Under the pieces are notes generated by a model that was not told where the DNA came from, ran no database searches, and saw nothing but the letters and a program-made list of their open reading frames with translations. Of a stretch of 64,000 nucleotides of DNA, positions 45,446 to 59,471 are shown piece by piece. The translations under genes were made by a program, and so were the position numbers. This DNA comes from Parietaria judaica (Eukaryota; Streptophyta; Magnoliopsida; Rosales; Urticaceae). The number at the start of each line of letters is the position of its first letter. The first letter of the stretch is position 1. Location: positions 14,352,532 to 14,416,531 of the forward strand of contig OX940871.1 in NCBI GenBank assembly GCA_954871525.1, given 5' to 3'.

Positions 45446-45850
45446 GCTCAGCTTCAACGACGAAGACCGGCGTTCTCGGGTTCGGGTTCAAGGAGCGCTG
45501 CGACACCGCGTTCTCGGTGATGGAGAGACCCGTCGCTTGGGCCACGGGTTTTACACCACGAGCGTGTCCGTGAAGGGGTCTTCTTCTTCGGCGAGAGGAC
45601 CTTCTTCCTCTCGGTAGGTCCTGCTGGTCGGCGTCTGCCGGCTATGGTGGCGGCGAGGAGTCGGAGATCTCAGGAGAAGGTTGGGGTTCAGAATCGGAAG
45701 TGATGAGAGGGAGGGAGAGTGCGGGCTCTGTGTTGGAAAGTTTGAGTCATGCACCAGGAGAGAGCTCCATTGTTCGACGACGAAGGCTTCTTCACTGTTC
45801 GACGACGAAGGCTTGGGAAGGAGAAGAGGATTCGATATATTACAGGCATA
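45446..45850. other. GC-rich captured sequence, possible minus-strand fragment
   Basis: GC-rich, non-repetitive sequence continues to the right terminal repeat. A minus-strand open frame of 102 codons (45859 to 45551) starts MDNYACNISNPLLL and is rich in Ser and Pro, with a short internal duplication of TCGTCGTCGAAC (about 45772-45812). It resembles a captured leader or organelle-targeting region, but I do not recognise it. It could be noncoding. Confidence 0.3.
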
Positions 45851-45952
45851 ATTGTCCAAATAACACCAAATGAGGGTTTATTTAATTATAGTAAACTTTT
45901 GAGGGTTTTTTAAAAAAGTTTCACTTAAATTGGGTATTTTGCTAAAAATCCC
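45850..45952 (-). repeat. MULE right terminal inverted repeat
   Basis: The minus strand reads GGGATTTTTAGCAAAATACC, then AT-rich sequence with CCCTCAAAAG and CCCTCATTTGG. The outer 23 bp match the left end at 20 positions. Confidence 0.8.
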
Positions 45953-45961
45953 ATATAATTA
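45953..45961. repeat. 9-bp target-site duplication, right
   Basis: ATATAATTA, identical to the left copy, followed by satellite AACATTATTAGGG. Confidence 0.95.
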
Positions 45962-48900
45962 AACATTATTAGGGTGTCGAAAGTTTAGTTTTTGTTAAAA
46001 AAAATCCTTTTATTATGGTTCTTTACCCTATAAGAGAAAAAAAGACTCAGTTTTTTTGTCGGGCACGTGTAAGTCGTTGCGACAAGATTTTAGGATCGAT
46101 CTTGTTCCTTTTCAAGAAAAAACTAACAATTTTTCTGTTAGTATGACCCAAATGAAGGTCTCGACATTAAATTTGGCATCAAGAACGCATCGTACCATCG
46201 CTCGTATGGAAACTAAGTTTTTAACGTATCGGTTGTTTTTCTATCGCTTTCACAATGGCTTATTGAAACTAGAAGATATTTCTTCGCCATTTAGCTATTA
46301 AAATAAGTAAAATGGATACAATTAAACGTTATTAGGGTGTCGAAAGTTTAATTTTTGTTAAAAAAATCTTGTTATTATGATTATTTACCCTAAAAGAGGA
46401 AAAAGACTCAGTTTTTTTGTCGAGCACGTGTTAATCGTTGCAACAAGATTTTAGGATTGATATCGTTCTTTTTCAAGAAAAAACTAACGTTATTTTTGTT
46501 AGTACGACCCAAATGAAGGTCCCGACATTAAATTTGGCATGAAGAACGCATCGTACTTTTGCTCGTATGCACACTAACTTTTTATTGTATCGGTTGTGTT
46601 TTTAGCGCTTTCACAATGGCTTATTGAAACTAGAAGATATTTGTTCGCCATTTACCTATTAATATATGTAATAGTGATACAATTAAACGTAATTAGGGTG
46701 TCGAAAGTTTAATTTTTGTTAAAAAACTCTTGTTATTATGGTTCTTTACCCTATAAGAGAAAAAAAGACTCAGTTTTTTTGTCGAGCAAGTGTTAGTCGT
46801 TGCGACAAGATTTTAGGATCGATATTGTTCCTTTTCAAGAAAAAACTAACGTTATTTTTATTAGTACGACCCAAATGAAGGTCTCGACATTAAATTTGGC
46901 ATCAAGAACGCATCGTACCATCGCTCGTATGGAAACTATGTTTTTAACGTATCGGTTGTGTTTTTATCGCTTTCACAATGGCTTATTGAAACTAGAAGAT
47001 ATTTCTTCGCCATTTACCTATTAATATAAGTAAAAGTGATACAACTAACGTTATTTGGGTGTCAAAAGTTTAATTTTAGTTAACGAAATCTTGTTATTAT
47101 GGTTCTTTACCCTAAAAGAGGAAAAAGACTCAATTTTTTTGTCGAGCACGTGTTAATCGTTGCGACAAGATTTTAGGGATGATATCGTTCCTTTTCAAGA
47201 AAAACCTAACACTATTTTGTTACTACGACCCAAATGAAGGTCTCGACATTTAATTTGGCAACAAGAACGCATCGTACTTTCGCTCGTATGCACACTAAGT
47301 TTTTATTGTATCGGTTGTGTTTTTATCGCTTTCACAATGGCTTATTGAAACTAGAAGATATTTCTTCGCCATTTAACTATTAATATAAGTAAAAGTGATA
47401 CAATTTAACGTTATTAGGGTGTCGAAAGTTTAGTTTTGGTTAGAAAAATCTTTTTATTATGGTTCTTTACCCTATAAGAGAAAAAAAGACTCAGTTTTTT
47501 TGTCGAGCACGTGTTAGTCGTTGCGACAAGATTTTAGGATCTATATTATTCTTTTTCAAGAAAACACTAACGTTATTTTTATTAGTACGACCCAAATGAA
47601 GGTCTCGACATTAAATTTGGCATCAAGAACGCATCATACCATCGCTCGTATGGAAACTATGTTTTTAACATATCGGTTGTGTTTTTATCGCTTTCACAAT
47701 GGCTTATTGAAATTAGAAGATATTTCTTCGCAATTTACCTATTAATATAAGTAAAAGTGATAAAATTAAACATTATTAGGGTGTAGAAAGTTTAATTTTA
47801 GTTAAAAAAAATATTGTTATTATGGTTCTTTACCCTAAAAGAGGAAAAAGACTCAGTTTTTTGTCGAGCACGTGTTAGTCGTTGCGACAAGATTTTAGGA
47901 TTGATATCGTTCCTTTTCAAGAAAAAACTAACGTTTTTTTGTTAGTACGACCCAAATAAAGGTCTCGACATTAAATTTGGCATCAAGAACGCATCGTACT
48001 TTCGCTCGTATGCACACTAAGTTTTTATTGTATCGGTTGTGTTTTTATCGCTTTCACAATGGCTTATTGAAACTAGAAGATATTTATTCGCCATTTACCT
48101 ATTAATATAAGTAAAAGTGATACAATTAAACGTTATTAGGGTGTCGAAAGTTTAATTTTTGTTAAAAAGATCTTTTTATTATGGTTCTTTACCCTATAAG
48201 AGAAAAAAGAGTCAATTTTTTTGTCGAGCACGTGTAAGTCGTTGCGACAAGATTTTAGGATCGATATTGCTCCTTTTAAAGAAAAAACTAACGTTATTTT
48301 TATCAGTAAGGCCCAAATGAAGGTATCGATATAATATTTGGCATCAAAAACGCATCGTACCATCGCTCGTATGGAAACTATGTTTTTAACATATCGGTTG
48401 TTTTTTTATCGCTTTCACAATGGCTTATTGAAACTAGAAGATATTTCTTCGCCATTTACCTATTAATATAAGTAAAAGTGATACAATTAAATGTTATTTG
48501 GGTGTCAAAAGTTTAATTTTAGTTAAAAAAATCATGTTATTATGGTTCTTTACCCTAAAAGAGGAAAAACACTCAATTTTTTGTCGAGCACGTGTTAATC
48601 GTTGCGACAAGATTTTAGGGATGATATCGTTCGTTTTCAAGAAAAAAACTAATGTTATTTTGTTAGTACGACCCAAATGAAGGTCTCAACATTAAATTTG
48701 GCATCAAGAACGTATTGTACTTTCTCTCGTATGCACACTATGTTTTTATTGTATCGGTTGTGTTTTTATTGATTTCACAATGGCTTATTGAAACTAGAAG
48801 ATATTTCTTTGCCATTTACCTATTAATATAAGTAAAAGTGATACAATTAAACGTTATTAGGGTGTCAAAAGTTTAAGTTTAGTTAAAAAAATCTTTTTAT

Positions 48901-51900
48901 TATGGTTCTTTACCCTATAAGAGAAAAAAGACTTAGTTTTTTTGTCGAGCACGTGTTTAGTCGTTGCGACAAGATTTTAGAATCGATATTGTTCCTTTTC
49001 AAGAAAAAACTAACGTTATTTTTATTAGTACGACCCAAATGATGGTCTCGACATTTAATTTGGCATCAAGAACGCATCATATCATCGCTCGTATGGAAAC
49101 TGTGTTTTTAACGTATCGGTTGTGTTTGTATCGCTTTCACAATGGCTTATTGAAACTAGAAGATATTTCTTCACCATTTACCTATTAATATAAGTAAAAG
49201 TGATACAATTAAACGTTATTAGGGTGTCAAAAGTTTAATTTTAGTTAAAAAAATCTTGTTATTATAGTTCTTTACCCTAAAAGAGGACAAAGACTCAGTT
49301 TTTTGTCGAGCACGTGTTAGTCATTGCGACAAGATTTTAGGATCGATATTGTTCCTTTTCAAGAAAAATCTAACGTTATTTTTATTAGTACGACCCAAAG
49401 AAGGTCTCGACAATAAATTTGGCATCAATAACGCATCGTACCATCGCTCGTATTGAAACTATGTTTTTAACGTATCGGTTGTGTTTTTATCGCTTTCACA
49501 ATGGCTTATTGAAACTAGAAGATATTTCTTCGCCATTTACCTATTAATATAAGTAAAAGTGATACAATTAAACATTATTAGGGTGTCGAAAGTTTAATTT
49601 TAGTTAAAAAAATCTTGTTATTATGGTTCTTTACCCTACAAGAGGAAAAAGACTCATTTTTTTTGTCGAGCACGTTTTAGTCATTGCGACAAGATTTCAG
49701 GATCGATATTGTTCCTTTTCAAGAAAAAACTAACGTTATTTTAATTAGTACGACCCATATAAAGGTCTCGATATTAAATTTTGCATCAATAAAGCATCGT
49801 ACCATCGCTCTTATGGAAACTTCGTTTTTAACGTATCGGCTGTGTTTTTATCGCTTTCACAATGGCTTATTGAAACTAGAAGATATTTTTTCGCCATTTA
49901 CCTATTAATATAAGTAAAAGTGATACAATTAAACGTTATTAGGGTGTTGAAAGTTTAATTTTAGTTTAAAAAAATCTTGTTATTATGGTTCTTTACCCTA
50001 AAAGATGAAATAGACTCAGTTTTTTTTGTCGAGCACGTGTTAATCGTTGCGACAAGATTTTAGTATTGATATTGTTCCTTTTCAAGAAAAAACTAACGTT
50101 ATTTTTTTAGTACGAACCAAATGAAGGTCTCGACATTAAATTTGGCATAAAAAACGCATCGTACTTTCGCTCGTATGCACACTATGTTTTTATTGTATCG
50201 GTTGTGTTTTTATCGCTTTCAAAATGGCTTATTGAAACTAGAAGATATTTCTTTGCCATTTACCTATTAATATAAGTAAAAGTGATACAATTAAACGTTA
50301 TTACGGTGTCAAAAGTTTAATTTTAGTCAAAAAATCTTTTTATTATGGTTCTTTACCCTATAAGAGAAAAAAGACTCAGTTTTTTTGTCGAGCACGTGTT
50401 AGTCATTGCGACAAGAATTCATGATCGATATTGTTCCTTTTCAAGAAAAAACTATCATTATTTTTATTAGTACGACCCAAATGAAGGCCTCGACATTAAA
50501 TTTGGCATCAATAACGCATCGTACCATCGCTCGTATGGAAACTATTTTTTTAACGTATCGGTTGTGTTTTTATCGCTTTCACAATGGCTTATTGAAACTA
50601 GAAGATATTTGTTTGCCATTTACCTATTAATATAAGTAAAAGTGATATAATTAAACGTTATTTGGGTTTCAAAAGTTTAATTTTAGTTAAAAAAAATCTT
50701 GTTATTATGGTTCTTTACCCAAAAAGAGGAAAAAGACTCAGTTTTTTTTTCTAGCACATGTTAATCGTTGCGACAAGATTTTAGGATTGATATCGTTCCT
50801 TTTCAAGAAAAACCTAACGTTATTTTGTTAGTACGACCCAAATGAAGGTCTCGTTATTAAATTTGGCAACAAGAACGCATCGTACTTTCGCTCGTATGCA
50901 CACTAAGTTTTTATTGTATCGGTTGTGTTTTTATCGCTTTCACAATGGCTTATTGAAACTATAAGATATTTCTTCGCCATTCACCTATTAATATAAGTAA
51001 AAGTGATACAATTAAACGTTATTAGGGTGTTGAAAGTTTAGTTTTTGTTAAAAAAATCTTTTTATTATGGTTCTTTACCCTATAAAAGAAAAAAAGACTC
51101 AGTTTTTTTGTCGAGCACGTGTTAGTCGTTTCGACAAGATTTTAGTATCGATATTGTTCCTTTTCAAGAAAATACTAACGTTATTTTATTAGTCCGACCC
51201 AAATGAAGGTCTCGACATTAAATTTGGCATCAAGAACGCATCATACCATCGCTCGTATGGAAACTATGTTTTTAACGTATCGGTTGTGTTTTTATCGCTT
51301 TCACAATGGCTTATTGAAACTAGAAGATATTTCTTCGCTATTTACCTATTAATATAAGTAAAAGTGATACAATTAAACATTATTAGGGTGTCGAAAGTTT
51401 AATTTTAGTTAAAAAAATATTGTTTTTATGGTTCTTTACCCTAAAAGAGGAAAAAGACTCAGTTTTTTGTCGAGCACGTGTTAGTCATTGCGACAAGATT
51501 TTAGGATCGATATTGTTCCTTTTCAAGAAAAATCTAACGTTTTTTTATTAGTACGACCCAAATGAAGGTCTCGACAATAAATTTGGCATCAATAACGCAT
51601 CGTACCATCGCTCGTATTGAAACTATGTTTCTAACGTATCGGTTGTGTTTTTATCGCTTTCACAGTGGCTTATTGAAACTAGAAGATATTTCTTCGCCAT
51701 TTACCTATTAATATAAGTAAAAGTGATACAATTAAACATTATTAGGGTGTCGAAAGTTTAATTTTAGTTAAAAAAATCTTGTTATTATGGTTCTTTACCC
51801 TACAAGAGGAAAAAGACTCAGTTTTTTTGTCGAGCACGTTTTAGTCATTGCGACAAGATTTCAGGATCGATATTGTTCCTTTTCAAGAAAAAACTAACGT

Positions 51901-54079
51901 TATTTTTTTAGTACAAACCAAATGAAGGTCTCGACATTAAATTTGGCATAAAAAACGCATCGTACTTTCGCTCGTATGCACACTATGTTTTTATTGTATC
52001 GGTTGTGTTTTTATCGCTTTCAAAAAGGCTTATTGAAACTAGAAGATATTTCTTTGCCATTTACCTATTAATATAAGTAAAAGTGATACAATTAAACGTT
52101 ATTACGGTGTCGAAAGTTTAATTTTAGTTAAAAAAATCTTTTTATTATGGTTCTTTACCCTATAAGAGAAAAAAGACTCAGTTTTTTTGTCGAGCACGTG
52201 TTAGTAGTCGCGACAAGATTTTAGAATCAATATTGTTCCTTTTCAAGAAAAAACTAACGTTATTTTTATTAGTACGACCTAAATGAATGTCTCGACATTA
52301 AATTTTGCATTAAGAACGCATCATACCATCGCTCGTATGGAAACTATGTTTTTAACGTATCGGTTGTGTTTTTATCGCTTTCACAATGGCTTATTGAAAG
52401 TAGAAGATATTTCTTCGCCATTTACCTATTAGTATAAGTAAAAGTGATACAATTAAACATTATTAGGGTGTCGAAAGTTTAATTTTAGTTAAAAAAATCT
52501 TGTTATTATGGTTTTTTACCCTAAAAGAGGAAAAAGACTCAGTCTTTTTGTCGAGCACGTGTTAGTCATTGCGACAAGAATTCATGATCGATATTTTTTC
52601 TTTTCAAGAAAAAACTAACATTATTTTTACTAGTACGACCCAAATGAAGGCCTCGACATTAAATTTGGCATCAATAACGCATCGTACCATCGCTCGTATG
52701 GAAACTATTTTTTTAACGTATCGGTTGTGTTTTTATCGCTTTCACAATGGCTTATTGAAACTAGAAGATATTTGTTTGCCATTTACCTATTAATATAAGT
52801 AAAAGTGATATAATTAAACGTTATTTGGGTTTCAAAAGTTTAATTTTAGTTAAAAAAAATCTTGTTATTATGGTTCTTTACCCTAAAAGGGAAAAAGACT
52901 CAGTTTTTTTTTTCGAGCACATGTTAATCGTTGCGACAAGATTTTAGGATTGATATCGTTCCTTTTCAAGAAAAAACTAACGTTATTTTGTTAGTACGAC
53001 CCAAATGAAGGTCTCAACATTAAATTTGGCAACAAGAACGCATCGTACTTTCGCTCGTATGCACACTAAGTTTTTATTGTATCGGTTGTGTTTTTATCGC
53101 TTTCACAATGGCTTAATTAAACTAGAAGATATTTCTTCACCATTTACCTATTAACATAAGTAAAAGTGATACAATTAAACGTTATTAGGGTGTTGAAAGT
53201 TTAGTTTTTGTTAAAAAAATCTTTTTATTATGGTTCTTTACCCTATAAAAGAAAAAAAGACTCAGTTTTTTTGTCGAGCACGTGTTAGTCGTTGCGACAA
53301 GATTTTAGGATTGATATCGTTCCTTTTCAAGAAAAAACTAACGTTATTTTGTTAGTACGACCCAAATGAAGGTCTCAACATTAAATTTGGCATCAAGAAC
53401 GCATCGTACTTTCGTTCGTATGCACACTAAGTTTTTATTGTATCGGTTGTGTGTTTAGCGCTTTCACAATGGCTTATTGAAACTAGAAGATATTTGTTCG
53501 CCATTTACCTATTAATATAAGTAAAAGTGATACAATTAAACGTAATTAGGGTGTCGAAAGTTTAGTTTTTGTTAAAAAACTCTTGTTATTATGGTTCTTC
53601 ACCCACTAAGAGAAAAAAAGACTCAGTTTTTTTGTCGAGCAAGTGTTAGTCGTTGCGACAAAATTTTAGGATCCATATTGTTCCTTTTCAAGAAAAACCT
53701 AACGTTATTTTTATTAGTACGACCCAAATGAAGGTCTCGACAATAAATTTGGCATCAAGAACGCATCGTACCATCGCTCGTATGGAAACTATGTTTTTAA
53801 CGTATCGGCTGTGTTTTTATCGCTTTCACAATGGCTAATTGAAACTAGAAGATATTTCTTCACCATTTACCTATTAATATAAGTAAAAGTGATACAGCTA
53901 AACGTTATTAGGGTGTGGAAAGTTTAACTTTTGTTAGAAAAATCTTGTTATTATGGTTCTATACCCTAAAAGAGGAAAAAGACTCAGTTTTTTTGTCGAC
54001 CACGTGTTAATCGTTGCGACAAGATTTTAGGATTGATATCGTTCCTTTTCAAGAAAAACTAACGTTATTTTTGTTAGTA

Positions 54080-57000
54080 CGACCCAAATGAAGGTCTCGA
54101 CATTAAATTTGGCATCAAGAACGCATCGTACTTTCGTTCGTATGCACACTAAGTTTTTATTGTATCGGTTGTGTGTTTAGCGCTTTCACAATGGCTTATT
54201 GAAACTAGAAGATATTTGTTCGCCATTTACCTATTAATATAAGTAAAAGTGATACAATTAAACGTAATTAGGGTGTCGAAAGTTTAGTTTTTGTTAAAAA
54301 ACTCTTGTTATTATGGTTCTTCACCCACTAAGAGAAAAAAAGACTCAGTTTTTTTGTCGAGCAAGTGTTAGTCGTTGCGACAAAATTTTAGGATCCATAT
54401 TGTTCCTTTTCAAGAAAAACCTAACGTTATTTTTATTAGTACGACCCAAATGAAGGTCTCGACAATAAATTTGGCATCAAGAACGCATCGTACCATCGCT
54501 CGTATGGAAACTATGTTTTTAACGTATCGGCTGTGTTTTTATCGCTTTCACAATGGCTAATTGAAACTAGAAGATATTTCTTCACCATTTACCTATTAAT
54601 ATAAGTAAAAGTGATACAGCTAAACGTTATTAGGGTGTGGAAAGTTTAACTTTTGTTAAAAAAATCTTGTTATTATGGTTCTATACCCTAAAAGAGGAAA
54701 AAGACTCAGTTTTTTTGTCGAGCACGTGTTAATCGTTGCGACAAGATTTTAGGATCGATATCGTTCCTTTTCAAGAAAAAACTAACGTTATTTTTGTTAG
54801 TACGACCCAAATGAAGGTCTCGACATTAAATTTGGCATCAAGAACGCATCGTACTTTCGTTCGTATGCACACTAAGTTTTTATTGTATCGGTTGTGTGTT
54901 TAGCGCTTTCACAATGGCTTATTGAAACTAGAAGATATTTGTTCGCCATTTACCTATTAATATAAGTAAAAGTGATACAATTAAACGTAATTAGGGTGTC
55001 GAAAGTTTAGTTTTTGATAAAAAACTCTTGTTATTATGGTTCTTCACCCACTAAGAGAAAAAAAGACTCAGTTTTTTTGTCGAGCAAGTGTTAGTCGTTG
55101 CGACAAAATTTTAGGATCGATATTGTATCTTTTCAAGAAAAACCTAACGTTATTTTTATTAGTACGACCCAAATGAAGGTCTTGACAATAAATTTGGCAT
55201 CAAGAACGCATCGTACCATCGCTCGTATGGAAACTATGTTTTTAACGTATCGGTTGTGTTTTTATCGCTTTCATAATGGCTTATTGAAACTAGAAGATAT
55301 TTCTTCGTCATTTACCTATTACTATAAGTAAAAGTGATACAACTAAACATTATTAGGGTGTCGAAAGTTTAATTTTAGTTAAAAAAATCGTGTTATTATG
55401 GTTCTTTACCCTAAAGGAGGAAAAAGACTCAGTTTTTTTTGTCGAGCACGTGTTAATCATTGCAACAGATTTTAGGATTGATATTGTTCGGTTTCAAGAA
55501 AAAACTAACGTTATTTTTTTTAGTACGACCCAAATGATGGTCTCGACATTAAATTTGGCATCAAGAACGCATCGTACTTTCGTTCGTATGCACACTAAGT
55601 TTTTATTGTATCGGTTGTGTGTTTAGCGCTTTCACAATGGCTTATTGAAACTAGAAGATATTTGTTCGCCATTTACCTATTAATATAAGTAAAAGTGATA
55701 CAATTAAACGTAATTAGGGTGTCGAAAGTTTAGTTTTTGTTAAAAAACTCTTGTTATTATGGTTCTTCACCCACTAAGAGAAAAAAAGACTCAGTTTTTT
55801 TGTCGAGCAAGTGTTAGTCGTTGCGACAAAATTTTAGGATCCATATTGTTCCTTTTCAAGAAAAACCTAACGTTATTTTTATTAGTACGACCCAAATGAA
55901 GGTCTCGACAATAAATTTGGCATCAAGAACGCATCGTACCATCGCTCGTATGGAAACTATGTTTTTAACGTATCGGCTGTGTTTTTATCGCTTTCACAAT
56001 GGCTAATTGAAACTAGAAGATATTTCTTCACCATTTACCTATTAATATAAGTAAAAGTGATACAGCTAAACGTTATTAGGGTGTGGAAAGTTTAACTTTT
56101 GTTAAAAAAATCTTGTTATTATGGTTCTATACCCTAAAAGAGGAAAAAGACTCAGTTTTTTTGTCGAGCACGTGTTAATCGTTGCGACAAGATTTTAGGA
56201 TCGATATCGTTCCTTTTCAAGAAAAAACTAACGTTATTTTTGTTAGTACGACCCAAATGAAGGTCTCGACATTAAATTTGGCATCAAGAACGCATCGTAC
56301 TTTCGTTCGTATGCACACTAAGTTTTTATTGTATCGGTTGTGTGTTTAGCGCTTTCACAATGGCTTATTGAAACTAGAAGATATTTGTTCGCCATTTACC
56401 TATTAATATAAGTAAAAGTGATACAATTAAACGTAATTAGGGTGTCGAAAGTTTAGTTTTTGATAAAAAACTCTTGTTATTATGGTTCTTCACCCACTAA
56501 GAGAAAAAAAGACTCAGTTTTTTTGTCGAGCAAGTGTTAGTCGTTGCGACAAAATTTTAGGATCGATATTGTATCTTTTCAAGAAAAACCTAACGTTATT
56601 TTTATTAGTACGACCCAAATGAAGGTCTTGACAATAAATTTGGCATCAAGAACGCATCGTACCATCGCTCGTATGGAAACTATGTTTTTAACGTATCGGT
56701 TGTGTTTTTATCGCTTTCATAATGGCTTATTGAAACTAGAAGATATTTCTTCGTCATTTACCTATTACTATAAGTAAAAGTGATACAACTAAACATTATT
56801 AGGGTGTCGAAAGTTTAATTTTAGTTAAAAAAATCGTGTTATTATGGTTCTTTACCCTAAAGGAGGAAAAAGACTCAGTTTTTTTTGTCGAGCACGTGTT
56901 AATCATTGCAACAGATTTTAGGATTGATATTGTTCGGTTTCAAGAAAAAACTAACGTTATTTTTTTTAGTACGACCCAAATGATGGTCTCGACATTAAAT

Positions 57001-57262
57001 TTGGCATCAAGAACGCATCGTACTTTCGTTCGTATGCACACTAAGTTTTTATTGTATCGGTTGTGTGTTTAGCGCTTTCACAATGGCTTATTGAAACTAG
57101 AAGATATTTGTTCGCCATTTACCTATTAATATAAGTAAAAGTGATACAATTAAACGTAATTAGGGTGTCGAAAGTTTAGTTTTTGTTAAAAAACTCTTGT
57201 TATTATGGTTCTTCACCCACTAAGAGAAAAAAAGACTCAGTTTTTTTGTCGAGCAAGTGTTA
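54080..57262 (+). repeat. 1446-bp tetramer tandem duplication
   Basis: Private variants recur 1446 bp apart: GATCGATATCG (54753 and 56199), GATAAAAAACTC (55016 and 56462) and TTGCAACAGATTTTAGGATTG (55460 and 56906, positions approximate). About 2.2 copies of a four-monomer unit are present. Copy 1 of the segmental duplication does not have this repeat, so it arose after the larger duplication or was lost from copy 1. Confidence 0.75.
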
Positions 57263-57504
57263 GTCGTTGCGACAAGATTTTAGGATCCATATTGTTCTTT
57301 TTCAAGAAAAAACTAACGTTATTTTTTTTAGTACGACCCAAATGAAGGTCTCGACATTAAATTTGGCATCAAGAACGCATCGTACCATCGCTCGTATGGC
57401 AACTATGTTTTTAACGTATCGGTTGTGTTTTTATCGCTTTCACAATGGCTTATCGAAACTAGAAGATATTTCTACGCCATTTACCTATTAATATAAGTAA
57501 AAGT

Positions 57505-57511
57505 CATACAA
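57505..57511. other. Satellite/CACTA junction, duplicate copy
   Basis: Same junction as at 17404-17410, with CATACAA in place of GATACAA. The first base has diverged since the duplication. Confidence 0.85.
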
Positions 57512-57846
57512 GTTCTAATAATACTATTGTCATATCCTCTGACGATACCGAGGAGTTTGAAATGCCTCCGAATCCAACTCTAAATCGGACATCTCGTGCC
57601 GGTGGGCCACGACCGACGAGGGGGCGTGGGCGTGGGCGTGGGCGTGGTAGCTTACCGTCTTTACTATGGGAAACAGATTTTCAAATGAGGCTCAAATGGA
57701 ACAATGAGACTCAAACTCAAGATAGGTACGCGAAATGCAAATGGTGCCGTCAAGAGATTCTCGCAATCGTTGAATGAGGCACAACTCATTTACGCCGACA
57801 TGCCAATCGTTGTCGTAGATATTTTGGTATTGATGACGAATTATGA
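57512..57846 (+). pseudogene. BED zinc-finger frame, truncated, duplicate copy
   Basis: Counterpart of the frame at 17411. It starts at the junction, keeps MPPNP (57562) and has the same CGA-to-TGA stop before the second half of the finger. It differs by one extra GGGCGT hexamer and by GCG instead of ACG in the codon before the Cys pair, restoring YAKCKWC. The shared stop shows that the nonsense change predates the segmental duplication. Confidence 0.85.
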
Positions 57847-59021
57847 TTTTAACTGTTGTAGTTTTATTAATATAATATTGAATTGTTGTGAGTTATTTTG
57901 TTATTTGAAAAAGTATTAAATGTAATGTTGAATTGTTGTGAGTGATTTTGTTGTTTTAAAACTATTAAATGTAATATTTAATTGTTGTAAGTGATTTTGT
58001 TGTTTTAAAATTATTTAATGTTTTGTTTAACTGTTGTAAGCGATTATGTTGTCTTAATATTAAATTTAATTTTGAATTGTTCGAAGTGATTTTGTTGTTT
58101 TAAAATTAATAAATGTAATGAAGTATGATACTCGCCGCGGCACAATGTTAACAATGCCGTGGCATGACCTATTGAACCATGATTAATAACCGTAGTCGAA
58201 CTCACGCCACGGCATATCAAAATCTATGCCTCGGCATTTTAACAATGGCCGCGGCAGAATCGTAGTAACGCCGCGGCGTTTAATGACTTACAGAGTTCAT
58301 GTTCTCTGTATAATTTGAAACAACATATAGGCCTCGGCATGGTATCAGCAAGCCGTGGCTTTCTTGGCCATGCCAAGGCATGGGTATCATAATGCCGCGA
58401 CTTACCTCGTCTGTTTACCAATGTACCCTCATAATTATGCAACTGTCGAGGCCTTTAGTAACAGTGTCGCGGCGAGTTGCATAATCAAGAGGGCAAATTT
58501 GTAAATTAAAATGAGGCCACGGCGTGTTCATTCAAATGCCGCGGCATGATAAGTAAATTTACAATGTAATTATTAGTTATCATCATAATTGTAACACAAT
58601 TTTAGTAAATTAAATTATCTCATTAATAAACTATGAAAATGTTGATAATTTTATTATAAAAAAAAACAAAATAATGCAATTAATAATCATAACTAAATAA
58701 TCGTTTAAACAAAAAACACAGCATTGTACTATTAATTATATAATTTTTCAAACCAAAAACATAAAAATAAATATAATTACAGTTGAATTTTATGGGTTTA
58801 AAGTCTAGGGTAAAATTGAAAAAAAATTAATTAACCATGCCGCGGCTTATTTTGTAGATGCCACGGCTCTATCTCAAACGTCGGATATATTCGTTGCAGA
58901 AACTGAACACGCCGCAGCATGTATTATACCTGCCGCGGCTTTCTGTCGCTGACACAAAAACGGCTAGTTTTTTTTCACCCGAATTATTACCCCACAACGG
59001 TAATAAACGGCTATATTCGTT

Positions 59022-59471
59022 ATGGATGATCCGTCTCGTTTCGGTTTGTCATCGGAATATCATCAGAGCTTATTTTTTGGGTTCGCCTCTTGCTCTTCCT
59101 CCGATGATGATAGTTTTTCTATGGATACAAGTTCCAATAATACTATTGTCATATCCTCCGACGACACCGAGGAGTTTGAAATGCCTCCGAATCCAACTCT
59201 AAATCGGATCTCTCGTGCCGGTGGGCCACGACCGACGAGGGGGCGTGGGCGTGGGCTTGGGCGTGGACGTGGTAGGCCACCGTCTTTACTATGGGAAACA
59301 GATTTTCAAATGAGGCTCAAATGGAACAATGAGACTCAAACTCAAGATAGGTACGCAAAATGCAAATGGTGCCGTCAAGAGATTCTCGCAATCGTTGAAC
59401 GAGGCACAACTCATTTACGCCGACATGCCAATCGTTGTCGTAGAGATTTAGGTATTGATGACGAATTATGA
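59022..59471 (+). CDS. BED-type zinc-finger protein, array 2 unit 1 (leaderless)
   Basis: This is the counterpart of 18915: 149 codons, with the same divergent N terminus and the same Leu in the Arg-Gly tract (RGRGRGLGRGRGR). One residue near the N terminus differs (YHQSLFFG versus YHQGLFFG). It lacks the same approximately 125-bp leader, with TATA-like sequence only a few bases before the ATG. Expression is therefore doubtful. The C-terminal finger is intact. Confidence 0.45.
   Translation: MDDPSRFGLSSEYHQSLFFGFASCSSSDDDSFSMDTSSNNTIVISSDDTEEFEMPPNPTLNRISRAGGPRPTRGRGRGLGRGRGRPPSLLWETDFQMRLKWNNETQTQDRYAKCKWCRQEILAIVERGTTHLRRHANRCRRDLGIDDEL

Larger units (their letters stand above)
40852..45952. 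mobile_element. Mutator-like element, non-autonomous, with captured sequences
   Basis: The left end begins GGGCTTATTAGCAAAATACT. The right end, read inward on the other strand, begins GGGATTTTTAGCAAAATACC. Twenty of the first 23 bases match, and weaker similarity continues for about 100 bp. With a perfect 9-bp target duplication this fits the Mutator (MULE) superfamily. No mudrA-type transposase frame is visible. The interior has gene-leader-like fragments next to each end and a long minisatellite, the form described for Pack-MULEs. Confidence 0.88.
45962..57511 (+). repeat. 361-bp satellite array, block 3
   Basis: About 32 monomers in the same orientation as blocks 1 and 2. The left part (45962 to about 49305) has mixed A and B monomers without an obvious long period. 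From 49306 it copies the order of block 1 starting at 7036. It ends at the same satellite-to-BED-unit junction as block 1. Confidence 0.97.

Noticed and set aside
914..57491. Dozens of similar open frames of about 61-97 codons (xRQDFRIDIVPFQEK...) in the satellite
   Set aside because: Most would start at TTG, not ATG. They recur only because the monomer recurs, B-type monomers break them, and there is no promoter or known protein. They are by-products of the repeat.
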